DNA from: Thermodesulfovibrio sp.
GTDB lineage: Bacteria; Nitrospirota; Thermodesulfovibrionia; UBA6902
Assembly: GCA_026982355.1 (NCBI GenBank)
Contig: JALSHG010000105.1
Coordinates: forward strand, 1-42,973
Reading direction: 5' to 3'
Length of the DNA: 42,973 bases
The notes under the pieces are model-generated. The model was not told where the DNA came from. It searched no databases and was given only the letters and a program-made list of their open reading frames with translations. This document shows, piece after piece, positions 7,852-16,623 of this stretch; within the stretch, counting starts at the first letter, position 1; every line of letters begins with the position of its first letter. A program made the translations under genes and the position numbers.

Positions 7852-8904
7852 ATGTTATTCGGTAAAAAAGACATAATCGGTCTGGACATCGGCTCCAAGC
7901 ACATTAAGGTTGTCCAGCTCAAGGAAACAAAGGGCAGTTACCAGCTCCAGAGGCTGGGCATCACAACACTCCCCCCGGAGCTGATCGTGGACGGCTCAAT
8001 CCTTGACTCCTCGAGAGTCGTGGAGGCTATAAAGGAGCTTATTGTGAATACCGACATCAGGACAAAGGATACGACGCTGTCCGTCTCCGGTCATTCCTCC
8101 GTAATTATCAAAAGAGTTACATTGCCGCAGATGTCCGAGGATGATCTGGCTGAATCGATCAAATTCGAGGCCGAACAGTATATCCCCTTTGATATTGAGG
8201 ACGTAAACCTTGATTTCCAGATACTCGGCCTGGCGGAAGAGGACAACATGATGGATGTCCTCATAGTGGCGGTCAAGAGGGATAAGATAAACGAATACGT
8301 ATCAGTGGTGACAGAGGCGGGGCTCAACCCCGTGATTGTCGACGTGGATGCGTTCGCCCTTGAGAACGTGTATGAAATTAATTACGAGATAAAGGAAGAT
8401 GAAAATGTCGCCCTCGTAAATGTCGGGGCCAGCATGATCAACATGAACATCCTGAAGGGGGGCGTGTCGGTGTTTACAAGGGACAGCTCGGTCGGCGGGA
8501 ACCTGCATACCGAGGCGTTGCAGAAAGAATTTACCGTTTCCTATGCCGATGCAGAGAGAATAAAACGCGAGGGAGCTATTGAGGGAATCTCCCAGGAAGA
8601 CGTGACGGCAGCCCTGATTTCCGCCTCCGAAGATATCATAGCGGAGATTTCCAGATCGTTTGACTATTTCAGGGATACAACGAACATAATGAACATTGAT
8701 CATATAATTCTCAGCGGAGGCGGAGGATTAACCAAAGACTTCACCCTTTTATTGTCGGAAAGGCTTGGAATAGATGTCAGTATTTCAGAACCGTTCAGGA
8801 ACATTCAGATACCTGAGAATTTCGACAGGGAATATCTGAAAAAGATCGAGCCTCTTGTAGCAGTAGCCGTAGGTCTGGCTTTAAGGAGAGTGGGAGACAA
8901 ATGA
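7852..8904 (+). CDS. pilM: Type IV pilus assembly ATPase-like protein PilM
   Basis: A 350-residue actin-like cytoplasmic protein of the pilus alignment complex. It starts with the family's MLFGKK and the phosphate-binding strand IIGLDIGSKHIKVVQL. A second glycine-rich nucleotide-site motif is HIILSGGGGLTKDF near residue 285. PilM binds ATP and the N-terminal INLLP peptide of PilN, which is present in the next gene. Its stop overlaps the pilN start (ATGA). Start ATG 7852 matches the family N-terminus although no Shine-Dalgarno is evident. It is the first gene of pilMNOPQ, whose expression is probably set by the long leader upstream. Confidence 0.93.
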   Translation: MLFGKKDIIGLDIGSKHIKVVQLKETKGSYQLQRLGITTLPPELIVDGSILDSSRVVEAIKELIVNTDIRTKDTTLSVSGHSSVIIKRVTLPQMSEDDLAESIKFEAEQYIPFDIEDVNLDFQILGLAEEDNMMDVLIVAVKRDKINEYVSVVTEAGLNPVIVDVDAFALENVYEINYEIKEDENVALVNVGASMINMNILKGGVSVFTRDSSVGGNLHTEALQKEFTVSYADAERIKREGAIEGISQEDVTAALISASEDIIAEISRSFDYFRDTTNIMNIDHIILSGGGGLTKDFTLLLSERLGIDVSISEPFRNIQIPENFDREYLKKIEPLVAVAVGLALRRVGDK

Positions 8905-9434
8905 TCAGGATTAATCTTCTTCCTGGCAAGAAAAAGCCGTTGATACTGCCGCCGGTGCTGATCTACGGCTCCATTGCGACGGTTTTGCTGATAATCGGAC
9001 TGGTTTTTTTCACTCTTTACCTGAACGGGAAGGTCTCGGATATGCAGACGGAAATGTTCAATAAAGAGAAAAAACTGAACGAACTGAAGGCGCAGCTCAA
9101 AGAGGTTCAGAATTATGAAAGGGACAACAAGGAGTTCAGGAAAAAAGCCAAGATAATTGAACAGTTGAAGAAGAACCAGATTGTTCCTTTGAGACTGCTT
9201 GATGAAGTAAGCGAAATGCTTCCCAAGGGTGTGTGGCTGACTGCGCTGTCGGACAAGAGCGGTTATATAAGCATAGAGGGGTATGCCCATACAAATTACG
9301 ACCTTGTCGGCTATGTCCAGAATCTGAAAGGCTCCAGGTATCTCACCGACGTCATGCTGGTGGAATCCCGGCAGGCGGAGATCGAAGGCGTATCAGTATA
9401 TAAATTCAAACTTACGTTCAAGGTTAAGGTGTAA
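8901..9434 (+). CDS. pilN: Type IV pilus inner-membrane protein PilN
   Basis: A 177-residue bitopic membrane protein. The cytoplasmic N-terminus MIRINLLPGKKK carries the INLLP motif bound by PilM. One transmembrane helix follows at about 20-43, then a coiled-coil stretch at about 45-95 and a ferredoxin-like periplasmic domain. It forms a heterodimer with PilO, encoded 6 nt downstream, linking cytoplasmic PilM to periplasmic PilP and the secretin. Length and layout are normal for the family. Confidence 0.92.
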   Translation: MIRINLLPGKKKPLILPPVLIYGSIATVLLIIGLVFFTLYLNGKVSDMQTEMFNKEKKLNELKAQLKEVQNYERDNKEFRKKAKIIEQLKKNQIVPLRLLDEVSEMLPKGVWLTALSDKSGYISIEGYAHTNYDLVGYVQNLKGSRYLTDVMLVESRQAEIEGVSVYKFKLTFKVKV

Positions 9435-9440
9435 TGCGGT

Positions 9441-10067
9441 ATGGATATTAATGTCAATATCAACAAATTCAAAAACCTGCCACCTCATCTGAGAATCATC
9501 ATAACCGCGCTCCCTTCGGCAATACTGATAGCATTATTCGTCTTTCTCATTTATATACCCAGGAATGAGGAGATTGACATACTGAGCGCCAAGATCGCCA
9601 AGCTGGACAAGGAAATCATCAGCGCTGAGTCGAAAATCCGCAAGCTCGACGCCCTCAGAAAGGAAAACAAGTTGCTCAAAAGGAGGCTTGCAAGGCTGAA
9701 GGAACAGCTCCCCGAGGAAAAAGAGGTCTCCGAGCTTCTGAAACAGATATCCGAACTGGGGCTTAAATCCGGGCTCAAGATACTTCTCTGGAAGCCGGGT
9801 GCCAGGAAGACGGAACCGGCGGGCCTTTATGTGGAGATTCCCGTGAGCGTGGAGGTGCTTGCCGAATATCATAAACTCGGGGTATTCTTCAGTCATATCA
9901 GCCGTCTGCCGAGGCTTGTCAACATATCCGACATGAAGTTGACCGCACAGACGGGAAACAGGCAGCAACGGGGTATAATAAAGGCCAAGTTCACGGCGCG
10001 CACATTCGCTTCGGTAGAAGAGGCGGTGAAGTCTAAAGCGGCGAAAAGCGCAAATAAGAAAAAGTAA
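9441..10067 (+). CDS. pilO: Type IV pilus inner-membrane protein PilO
   Basis: A 208-residue bitopic protein with a short cytoplasmic N-terminus (MDINVNINKFKNLPP), one transmembrane helix at about 18-38, a Lys/Glu-rich coiled coil at about 45-90 and a C-terminal ferredoxin-like domain. These match PilO, the PilN partner in the alignment complex. The C-terminus ends in a basic, alanine-rich tail. It sits between pilN and pilP in the canonical order. Confidence 0.9.
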   Translation: MDINVNINKFKNLPPHLRIIITALPSAILIALFVFLIYIPRNEEIDILSAKIAKLDKEIISAESKIRKLDALRKENKLLKRRLARLKEQLPEEKEVSELLKQISELGLKSGLKILLWKPGARKTEPAGLYVEIPVSVEVLAEYHKLGVFFSHISRLPRLVNISDMKLTAQTGNRQQRGIIKAKFTARTFASVEEAVKSKAAKSANKKK

Positions 10068-10096
10068 AACGGGCGCGGGCAAATAACAAATAACAG

Positions 10097-10651
10097 ATGA
10101 TGAAAGAGAAAGCAATGAAAATTACATTGAGTTTTCTTATCGTTTTAACACTTGTAAGCTTTCTTTACGGGTGCGGGGAAAAAGAAAAGGCATTGTCTGT
10201 GGCGCGGAAAAAGCCTGCTGTAAAACCGGTTGCTCAAAAAGCCCAAAAAGAGGTTGATAAATTGCAGGCCGAGGAAGAGGCGATCCGGGCTGCCTTAAAG
10301 CAGGAGGGATATGTATATCAGCGCAGGGGCCGGCGTGATCCGTTTACGCCGCTTATCGTGCCGTTGAAAAAACAGAAAAAGGATAAGAGCAAAATCGGTA
10401 CGATCGAGGGTTATGACCTGAATGAATTCGCCCTCACGGCTATTGCCAAAAAGGGAGATGAATACTATGCCCTCCTTGTTACGCCTGACAACAGATCGTT
10501 TACGGTCAAAGAGGGAGACATTATCGGCATGAACAACGGCAGGGTCAAGGAAATAACAAGCGATAAAATACGCATGGTGGAATATATAAGGAATTACAAA
10601 GGAGAATTAAGGCCCAGGCAAATAATCTTGGAGTTTCATAAAGGAGAGTAA
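10097..10651 (+). CDS. pilP: Type IV pilus lipoprotein PilP
   Basis: A 184-residue lipoprotein. After the signal sequence comes a lipobox ending LYGC, so the mature protein would be anchored through that cysteine. A Lys/Ala/Glu-rich linker follows, then RRGRRDPFTPLIVP, the hallmark of PilP, and a small beta domain that docks PilN/O to the secretin PilQ. The start at 10097 begins MMKEKAM; ATG 10115 is an alternative that gives a cleaner signal peptide (MKITLSFLIVLTL). It is 4 nt before pilQ. Confidence 0.9.
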   Translation: MMKEKAMKITLSFLIVLTLVSFLYGCGEKEKALSVARKKPAVKPVAQKAQKEVDKLQAEEEAIRAALKQEGYVYQRRGRRDPFTPLIVPLKKQKKDKSKIGTIEGYDLNEFALTAIAKKGDEYYALLVTPDNRSFTVKEGDIIGMNNGRVKEITSDKIRMVEYIRNYKGELRPRQIILEFHKGE

Positions 10652-10655
10652 CATA

Positions 10656-12416
10656 ATGAGAATCAGAAAATATTTTTTATTGTTTTTGGTTTTATTGATA
10701 TACAATGTCCCGGCGCTTGATGCTCAACCTGAAGAACCTTCGGCATTAAAGTCCGAGATTACCGGCATAGAGGTAACGGATATCGACGGCACCACCGAGA
10801 TCAGAATAGACAGCACGTCCTCCTTTAAATATACGATATACAAACAATCCGACCCGTATCAGATCGTGGTTGATCTTCAGGATACCAGCCTTGGTAAGTT
10901 CACAGAGAAGATGATAATTGATGATGCCGGTGTTCGGGAAATCGTGCCTTCGCGTGATGAGGAAAGACCCAATATTGCAAGGTTGAAAATAGCCCTTACT
11001 GTACCGGCCGATGTCGAGCCGGTATACCGCGGGAATTCGCTCGTTCTTGCCTTTGACAATCCCAATTACGATGAGGCGGCGTTTGAAGAGGCGGCTCCCG
11101 GGACAATATACACGGATGAAGAAAGCGACGCAGATGAGGCGGCGACGGCAATTTCCGGGCTCGCAGGCGGGCACCTTTTGCCGCCCAGGAAGTACACGGG
11201 CGAAAAAATATCCATTGATTTTCAGGATGCCGAACTCCTGCACGTCTTCCGGCTTATCGCGGATATAAGCGGTTACAACATCGTGGTCAGCCCGGATGTC
11301 AAGGGTAAGTTTTCCATGAGGCTGATAGATGTTCCATGGGACCAGGCGCTTGACGTGATTCTGAGAAACTACGGCCTGTCAAAAAGCGTTGAAGGCAATA
11401 TTATCAGGATAGCCCCCACGTCCGTGCTTGCCAGGGAAGAGGAGGAAATCGCCAAGGCAAAAGAATCCCAGGAGAAATCCGGCGACCTCGTGACAAAGGT
11501 TTATCCGGTCAATTATGCGGACGTCAATGAGATAAAGAATGCAATAGAAAAGGCCAAAATACTCACCAAGAGGGGTTTCATAAGCGTTGATGAGAGGACG
11601 ACATCCGTGATCATAAAAGATGTTGAAAAAAAGCACCAGGAATATGAAAATCTTATCAGGACGCTTGATGTGGCGACACCACAGGTGAGCATAGATGCAA
11701 GGATCGTCGAGGTGACCACAAAATTCACCCAGGAGCTTGGTATCCAGTGGGGGGGGCTGTTGAGGCCCACTCTGCAGACAAGGATCGCCGGCACAAGCCT
11801 TACCGTGGACAACGGCTTTTTTTCGTCCGAGCCGTTGCTGGTGAACCTTCCGGCCACTGTTGCCAAGGGCTCCGGAGGCTCGATAGGAATCGGCTATATC
11901 AGCTCCGGCGCGCTCAGGGCGCTGGACCTGCAGCTTTCGGCGATGGAGACGGCGGGGAAGGGCAGGATAGTCTCCAACCCCCGCATCATCACTATGGACA
12001 ACCAGAAGGCGCGCATACTGCAGGGCAAGAAGATTCCGTACGAGACCGTCTCCGACCAGGGAACGACGACGGCGTTTGTCGATGCCGCCCTGGAACTGGT
12101 GGTGACACCGCATATAACCCCTGAAGGCACCATCCTGATGAACATAGATGCAAAGAAGAACGAGGCCAACTTCTCTCAGACATCTTTCAACAATGTGCCC
12201 ACGATTGATACAAATGAAATATCGACACAGGTCCTGGTGAAAAACGGTGATACACTGGCGCTCGGCGGAATTTTCAAGACCGCCTCGAGCAAGGATGTAT
12301 CATCCGTCCCGCTTCTCGGAAAAGTGCCGTACCTTGAGTGGCTCTTCAAGAACAGGAAGACCGTTGATGATACGACGGAGCTTATAATCTTTATAACGCC
12401 GAGGATAGTTAAGTAG
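10656..12416 (+). CDS. pilQ: Type IV pilus secretin PilQ
   Basis: A 586-residue outer-membrane secretin through which the pilus exits. In order: signal peptide (about 1-23, ending ALDAQ), an AMIN peptidoglycan-binding domain (about 35-135), an acidic linker (about 136-165), an STN/N0 domain (about 180-250, FQDAELLHVFRLIADISGYN), a NolW/N1 domain (about 270-345) and the secretin core (about 345-586), which contains VPLLGKVPYLEWLFK near the end and the closing ELIIFITPRIVK. Only one AMIN domain is seen, where many PilQ proteins have two or more. It closes the pilMNOPQ operon; the retraction and extension ATPases are elsewhere. Confidence 0.94.
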   Translation: MRIRKYFLLFLVLLIYNVPALDAQPEEPSALKSEITGIEVTDIDGTTEIRIDSTSSFKYTIYKQSDPYQIVVDLQDTSLGKFTEKMIIDDAGVREIVPSRDEERPNIARLKIALTVPADVEPVYRGNSLVLAFDNPNYDEAAFEEAAPGTIYTDEESDADEAATAISGLAGGHLLPPRKYTGEKISIDFQDAELLHVFRLIADISGYNIVVSPDVKGKFSMRLIDVPWDQALDVILRNYGLSKSVEGNIIRIAPTSVLAREEEEIAKAKESQEKSGDLVTKVYPVNYADVNEIKNAIEKAKILTKRGFISVDERTTSVIIKDVEKKHQEYENLIRTLDVATPQVSIDARIVEVTTKFTQELGIQWGGLLRPTLQTRIAGTSLTVDNGFFSSEPLLVNLPATVAKGSGGSIGIGYISSGALRALDLQLSAMETAGKGRIVSNPRIITMDNQKARILQGKKIPYETVSDQGTTTAFVDAALELVVTPHITPEGTILMNIDAKKNEANFSQTSFNNVPTIDTNEISTQVLVKNGDTLALGGIFKTASSKDVSSVPLLGKVPYLEWLFKNRKTVDDTTELIIFITPRIVK

Positions 12417-12539
12417 CGGCTGAATAAAGGAAAAAAGAATGTCCAGTTAAAGTTTCCATCGGGTTGTGACGATGTAATATGAGTGCTGATTAAAACCCGG
12501 CATAAAAAATACTATTATTGTGGTACCGGAGGAAAATAA

Positions 12540-13010
12540 ATGGTAAAGAAATTTTTTATTGTTCTATCGTTATTGGGAGTTGTTTTCATAACGCAGGGTT
12601 GCGGTGGTTACGGGTCGCTTTTCAGCGACGGTTATACTTCTCCTCCCGAGGACGCCACCATCACCGTTAGTCCGCCAAGCACCAAGATAACCGATGGAGG
12701 CGGCACTGTAGAGACCGACGAGGAACAGTTTCTGGTTGTGGTCAAGGATGCAAACGGCATTCCGCTGAATAACGTGGAAGTGGTGGTTTCCTACCCGTGG
12801 GCGGTGCCGAGCCCGGCAGGGTTTGTTCAACTATATGACGGCAGCACTCCCGTGGATTCGCCCATGACCGTTATAACCGACCCGAACGGCGCCTACATTG
12901 TGAAATTCGCTTATAAAAGAGGCGGCGGTGTTGCATATAAAGGTGATTTCCAGTTTATAGCGGGCTCTCTTTCCACAACAGCCACATTTGAGGTTGACAC
13001 GGGCTCGTAG
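12540..13010 (+). CDS. Lipoprotein with Ig-like (Big_1-type) domain
   Basis: A 156-residue predicted lipoprotein. The signal peptide ends in the lipobox TQGC (Cys21) and is followed by a Gly/Ser-rich spacer. Residues of about 40-150 form a beta-rich domain with the pattern seen in bacterial Ig-like (Big_1/invasin-type) folds: FLVVVKDANGIPLNNVEVVV and TDPNGAYIVKF. Start ATG 12540 is supported by GGAGG at 12528-12532. It lies 123 nt after pilQ on the same strand; a link to pilus function is possible but not shown. No specific function is recognised. Confidence 0.7.
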   Translation: MVKKFFIVLSLLGVVFITQGCGGYGSLFSDGYTSPPEDATITVSPPSTKITDGGGTVETDEEQFLVVVKDANGIPLNNVEVVVSYPWAVPSPAGFVQLYDGSTPVDSPMTVITDPNGAYIVKFAYKRGGGVAYKGDFQFIAGSLSTTATFEVDTGS

Positions 13011-13064
13011 CCAGCTCGATTATGTCCCTCCATGGTGTTCCCACAAACTTCGGAATGACTCTTT

Positions 13065-13157
13065 ACCTTAATGCTGCACAAGCCGGCAGGGGAGTCCGGC
13101 GTAAAACCTCCCGGCTTTCTCCTGCCAGCAGACTGTATTTTATATCACTGCATGGTT
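13065..13157 (+). repeat. Family A repeat copy A4 (full length, 93 bp)
   Basis: It starts ACCTTAATGCTGCACAAG, continues CCGGCAGGGGAGTCCGGCG, and ends in a degraded right arm, TTATATCACTGCATGGTT. Its length is the same as that of complete copy A8. It lies between convergent genes (the lipoprotein and ilvE). Confidence 0.7.
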
Positions 13158-13185
13158 TAGACGCGGTGCGTAGCGGGCAACCCGT

Positions 13186-14100
13186 TCAGATATAAGTCAG
13201 CCAGGACTTGTATCCCCGTGCCTCTCCTTTTACGATCTTAAAAAACATGCCCTGCAGTTTCCTGGTGACGGGGCCGGGCCTGCCGTTTCCGATGAGGCGT
13301 CCGTCAACCTCCCTTATCGGCGTCACCTCAGCCGCTGTTCCAGTGAAAAAGGCCTCATCAGCTATATAAAGCTCGTCCCTTGTGAAATTGACCTCGCAGA
13401 CCCTGATCTTCTCTTTTTGCGCCATTTCAATTATGCTTTTTCTCGTAATACCTTCAAGAACGGAAGGAAGCGGGGGGGTCATCAGGACGCCGTCTCTTAC
13501 TATAAATATATTCTGCCCCGTTCCTTCCGACACAAAACCGTTCGTATCCAGCATCAGCGCTTCGTCAAAACCTCCTGCAACGGCTTCGCTTTTTGCCAGC
13601 GTTGAATTGACGTAGTCCCCGCAGGTCTTGCTTTTCGTCATTGTGACATTCACGTGAAGCCTGGCAAAGGAAGAGACCTTGACCCGTATCCCGTTTTTAA
13701 TGCCGTCTTCACCAAGATACGCCCCCCACGGCCACGCTGCAACCGCAACCCTGACGGGATTGTCTTTCGGATACAGCCCCATTGCACCGTAACCTATATA
13801 AACGATGGGGCGTATGTAGCACTCCTTAAGTTTGTTGATTTTAACGGTGCCGGTGATCGCCTTCCCTATCTCTCCGGGAGAATACGGCGGCTTTATATTC
13901 AGTATGTGGCACGAATCAAAGAGCCTGTCCACGTGCTCCCGCAGCCTGAACACGGCCGATCCCTTTTTTGTGCTGTAACACCGGATGCCCTCGAAAGCGC
14001 CTGTGCCGTAATGCAGGGTATGAGTCAGAATGTGAACATTTGCATCAGCCCAGTTGACAAACTTGCCGTCCATCCATATCTTTTTTGATTCGGTAATCAT
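13186..14100 (-). CDS. ilvE: Branched-chain amino acid aminotransferase
   Basis: A 304-residue fold-type IV PLP enzyme catalysing the last step of leucine, isoleucine and valine synthesis with glutamate as amino donor. Features: the N-terminus [34 protein letters not shown] (30-42), the probable Schiff-base lysine K158 in KTCGDYVNS, and [14 protein letters not shown] (phosphate cup). Length is normal. It is transcribed leftwards, apart from other ilv or leu genes. A D-amino-acid or aminodeoxychorismate role is less likely given the FEGIRCY and GYGAMGLYP segments. Confidence 0.9.
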   Translation of the reverse strand: MITESKKIWMDGKFVNWADANVHILTHTLHYGTGAFEGIRCYSTKKGSAVFRLREHVDRLFDSCHILNIKPPYSPGEIGKAITGTVKINKLKECYIRPIVYIGYGAMGLYPKDNPVRVAVAAWPWGAYLGEDGIKNGIRVKVSSFARLHVNVTMTKSKTCGDYVNSTLAKSEAVAGGFDEALMLDTNGFVSEGTGQNIFIVRDGVLMTPPLPSVLEGITRKSIIEMAQKEKIRVCEVNFTRDELYIADEAFFTGTAAEVTPIREVDGRLIGNGRPGPVTRKLQGMFFKIVKGEARGYKSWLTYI

Positions 14101-14144
14101 CTTTCCTCCCGGAATTTGAATTAGCTATCTGATCAGCAGATCTC

Positions 14145-14196
14145 ACCTTGCAGTTGCGTAAAAACATCGCCTGCCGGCTTATGCAGCATCAAGGTT
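14145..14196 (-). repeat. Family A repeat copy A5 (short complete, inverted)
   Basis: On the plus strand it reads ACCTTGCAGTTGCGTAA, then CGCCTGCCGG, then CTTATGCAGCATCAAGGTT. Both arms are present with a shortened middle (52 bp). Its outer arm forms the end of pcm, including the TGA stop. Confidence 0.75.
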
Positions 14197-14839
14197 CATT
14201 CTCTTTCCATCCGCTTTCCCCGACAAGCGGAACAAAAACACATGCAGTGGAAACGTTTTTTTCTATTCCCGACGGGGACTTCCTGATCCGGTAAAGCGCC
14301 TGGGAATACCTGCTGCCCACGGGAATCACGAGTCTTCCGCCCGGATTCAGTTGATCCAGATACTCCTGCGGCACCTCCGGCGCCCCGGCCGTCACGATAA
14401 TGGCGTCAAAGGGCGCGTGTTCGGGCAACCCTACGGTTCCGTCGGAGACGGTAACATGAACATTGTTGTAATTGAGCTCCTTCAGCAGCTTCTCCGCCCT
14501 TGAAGCAAGCAGCGGTATCCTTTCCACACTGAAAACTTCCGAGGCCAGCAGCGACAGCACCGCGCTCTGGTACCCGGAGCCGGTTCCTATCTCAAGCACC
14601 TTTTCATCTCCCTTTAATTCAAGCAGCTCCGTCATAAGCGCAACCATGTAGGGCTGGGAGATGGTCTGTCCCTCGGCGATCGGAAGGGCGCAGTCGGCAT
14701 ACGCCTTATCCCGCAGGTGTTCATCGACAAACAGGTGCCTCTCCACTGTCTCCATCGCATGGAGAACCCGCTCATCCCTGATACCACGGGCTTTTAACTG
14801 GTCGTTTACCATCAGGCGGCGCTGGTACTCGTATGCCAT
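14189..14839 (-). CDS. pcm: Protein-L-isoaspartate O-methyltransferase
   Basis: A 216-residue class I SAM methyltransferase that repairs isomerised aspartyl residues in aged proteins. Motif I is [16 protein letters not shown] near residue 80; the post-I strand and the segment [15 protein letters not shown] near 145 are PCMT-specific, as is [10 protein letters not shown]. The substrate loop [17 protein letters not shown], near residue 50, is intact. The last two codons and the stop (EP-stop) lie inside repeat A5, so the repeat defines the C-terminus. The gene is on the minus strand upstream of ilvE. Confidence 0.92.
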   Translation of the reverse strand: MAYEYQRRLMVNDQLKARGIRDERVLHAMETVERHLFVDEHLRDKAYADCALPIAEGQTISQPYMVALMTELLELKGDEKVLEIGTGSGYQSAVLSLLASEVFSVERIPLLASRAEKLLKELNYNNVHVTVSDGTVGLPEHAPFDAIIVTAGAPEVPQEYLDQLNPGGRLVIPVGSRYSQALYRIRKSPSGIEKNVSTACVFVPLVGESGWKENEP

Positions 14840-14904
14840 AATCCACTTATCAGTCTAATTCGCCGTTGCGAATTCGTCAAGTATCGGGCATCCGGCGTTC
14901 TTAT

Positions 14905-15036
14905 GAGCCTCTTGCAAAAGTCTGAAAACACAGCAAAATGTCATTCTGAGCCTGTTTCAGAATCTAATAAAAACAATAAGTTAAGAGACCCTGAAACAAG
15001 CTCAGGGTGATAAATAAAGACTTTTGCAAAGGCCTC
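14905..15036 (-). repeat. Family B repeat copy B4 (132 bp, divergent interior)
   Basis: It has terminal inverted repeats GAGCCTCTTGCAAAAGTC and GACTTTTGCAAAGGCCTC, the same as in B1-B3. Read on the minus strand, its right end (GAATGACA to TTTTCAGACTTTTGCAAG) aligns with those of B1-B3, but the middle differs: it carries CATTCTGAGCCTGTTTCAGA and CCCTGAAACAAGCTCAGGGT. It directly follows a piece resembling a family A right half (CCGGCGTTCTTATG, about 14891-14904). Confidence 0.75.
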
Positions 15037-15041
15037 TTATT

Positions 15042-16424
15042 TTAAACCCTTTTCAATATTGCACGGGCCGCGATAATACCTGAAGCCGATGCATGTATCA
15101 GCCCCCTGCTTACACCCGCCCCGTCACCGATCGCAAAGAGATTTTCCATCTCGGTTTCAAGATGACTGTCGAGCTTGAGCTGTCTTGAATAGAACTTGAC
15201 TTCTATTCCGTAGAGAAGCGTGTGCCTGCTGTTGACCCCGGGTGCAATCCTGTCCATTGTCTTGAGCATTTCGAGAATGTCGGTGATATACCGGTGCGGG
15301 AGGGCAAAGCTCAGGTCGCCGGGCACGGCTTCCGCAAGCGTAGGTTTCACGCGTCCCCTTGCGATTCTTGCAGGAGTTGACCTGCGGCCCGCCTGAAGGT
15401 CGCCGAGCCTTTGCAGGAGAACGCCTTTCCCCAGGAGGTTGGCGAGCCTTGCAATATATCTTCCGTACAGATGCGGTTCATCAAAGGGCTCCGTGAAATG
15501 AGTGCCTACGAGCAGTGCGAAATTGGTGTTGCCGGTTTTCATGTTCGAGTAGCTGTGTCCGTTTACGGTCCATATGCCCTTTACATATTCCTTTACTACT
15601 TCTCCATACGGATTCACGCAGAATGTCCTGATCCTGTCATTGAATTTTTTTGTATAAAAGACCAGCTTGGGTTCATATGTGACTTTCGTGAGAGGTTCAA
15701 GTACGGGCGCGGGCAGTTCAACCCTTACACCGATGTCCACCGGGTTTTTCAACAGGGAAAGCCCCATTGCTTTCGCCTGTTTTTCGAGCCAGAGGGCGCC
15801 TTCCCTTCCCGGTGCTGCAATCACGAAACCGGCATGAAACATGTCGCCGTTTCCCGTCTCTATGCCCACGGCCTTTCCGTTTTCGACCAGTATGTTTTTG
15901 ACATTCCCGGAAAACAGAATGTCAACCTTTGAATTGAGTTCGGCTTTTATCTTTTTAAGAAGCGCCGGGCACCTGTCTGTCCCGATATGCCTTATTCTTG
16001 AAGGGATAAGGGTGAGGCCGGCTTTTTCCGCTTTTTCTTTCAGGGCATCGATACTCCCCGTATCGCCGCCGTAAACGCGGGAAGGCGCGCCGTATTTGAC
16101 ATACAGCCCGTCCGTGTATTCAATAAGCTCCTGAAGGCTTTCATCGTCGATATATTGCGAGAGATTTCCGCCGATTTCACCTGATAAATTGAGTTTGCCG
16201 TCACTGAACGCCCCCGCCCCGCCCCATCCGCATAAAAGACCGCACTCCGGACATGTCCTGCAGGAGGATTTCCTTTCAGCGGACGGACAGGTTCTTTCTT
16301 CGATATCCAGGCCCTTTTCAATAATCAGGAGCCTGAGCCCTTTACCCGAAGATACAAACTCAAGCGCAGCGAAGATGCCGGCCGGTCCTGCGCCGATTAT
16401 AATTACATCATAATAGTGTTTCAT
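15042..16424 (-). CDS. FAD-dependent dehydrogenase of COG2509 type
   Basis: A 460-residue flavoprotein. The N-terminal dinucleotide-binding motif is VIIIGAGPAGIFAALEF (about 7-23), followed by LLIIEKG. A cysteine-rich insert (CPSAERKSSCRTCPECGLLC) leads into WGGAGAFSDGKLNLS, which is characteristic of this uncharacterised family. The C-terminus has LFAIGDGAGVSRGLIHASASG, the FAD ribityl-binding motif. The reaction is unknown. I chose the second ATG (16424), which gives MKHYYDVIII and has GGGAG five bases upstream; the first ATG (16436) adds only MGVR, encoded within repeat A6. It lies divergently to the glycosyltransferase at 16624. Confidence 0.82.
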   Translation of the reverse strand: MKHYYDVIIIGAGPAGIFAALEFVSSGKGLRLLIIEKGLDIEERTCPSAERKSSCRTCPECGLLCGWGGAGAFSDGKLNLSGEIGGNLSQYIDDESLQELIEYTDGLYVKYGAPSRVYGGDTGSIDALKEKAEKAGLTLIPSRIRHIGTDRCPALLKKIKAELNSKVDILFSGNVKNILVENGKAVGIETGNGDMFHAGFVIAAPGREGALWLEKQAKAMGLSLLKNPVDIGVRVELPAPVLEPLTKVTYEPKLVFYTKKFNDRIRTFCVNPYGEVVKEYVKGIWTVNGHSYSNMKTGNTNFALLVGTHFTEPFDEPHLYGRYIARLANLLGKGVLLQRLGDLQAGRRSTPARIARGRVKPTLAEAVPGDLSFALPHRYITDILEMLKTMDRIAPGVNSRHTLLYGIEVKFYSRQLKLDSHLETEMENLFAIGDGAGVSRGLIHASASGIIAARAILKRV

Positions 16425-16426
16425 AC

Positions 16427-16455
16427 GGACTCCCATGCCGGCTTATGCAACAAGG
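16427..16455 (-). repeat. Family A repeat copy A6 (left half)
   Basis: On the minus strand it reads CCTTGTTGCATAAGCCGGCA then TGGGAGTCC, the left half of family A with an A-to-T-like change that creates an ATG. Its conserved GGGAG acts as the likely ribosome-binding site of the flavoprotein gene. Confidence 0.65.
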
Positions 16456-16623
16456 ATTATTTCAGAGAAATACTCCGCATTACATCCTGACAGCCGTTTG
16501 CAGACGGTGAACCATGTCCTTATTTTAACAAAGTAGGTTATAATTTGTGTTCACCGGTTTATATTTCAACAACACCTGCTCCTGCAGAGTATTTTGACTG
16601 CAGGCTGTTTCTTCGAATTTGAT

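Noticed and set aside
16594-16623. TTG start ten codons upstream in the TIGR04283-like glycosyltransferase
   Set aside because: The added residues are not family-like and the family N-terminus starts at ATG 16624.
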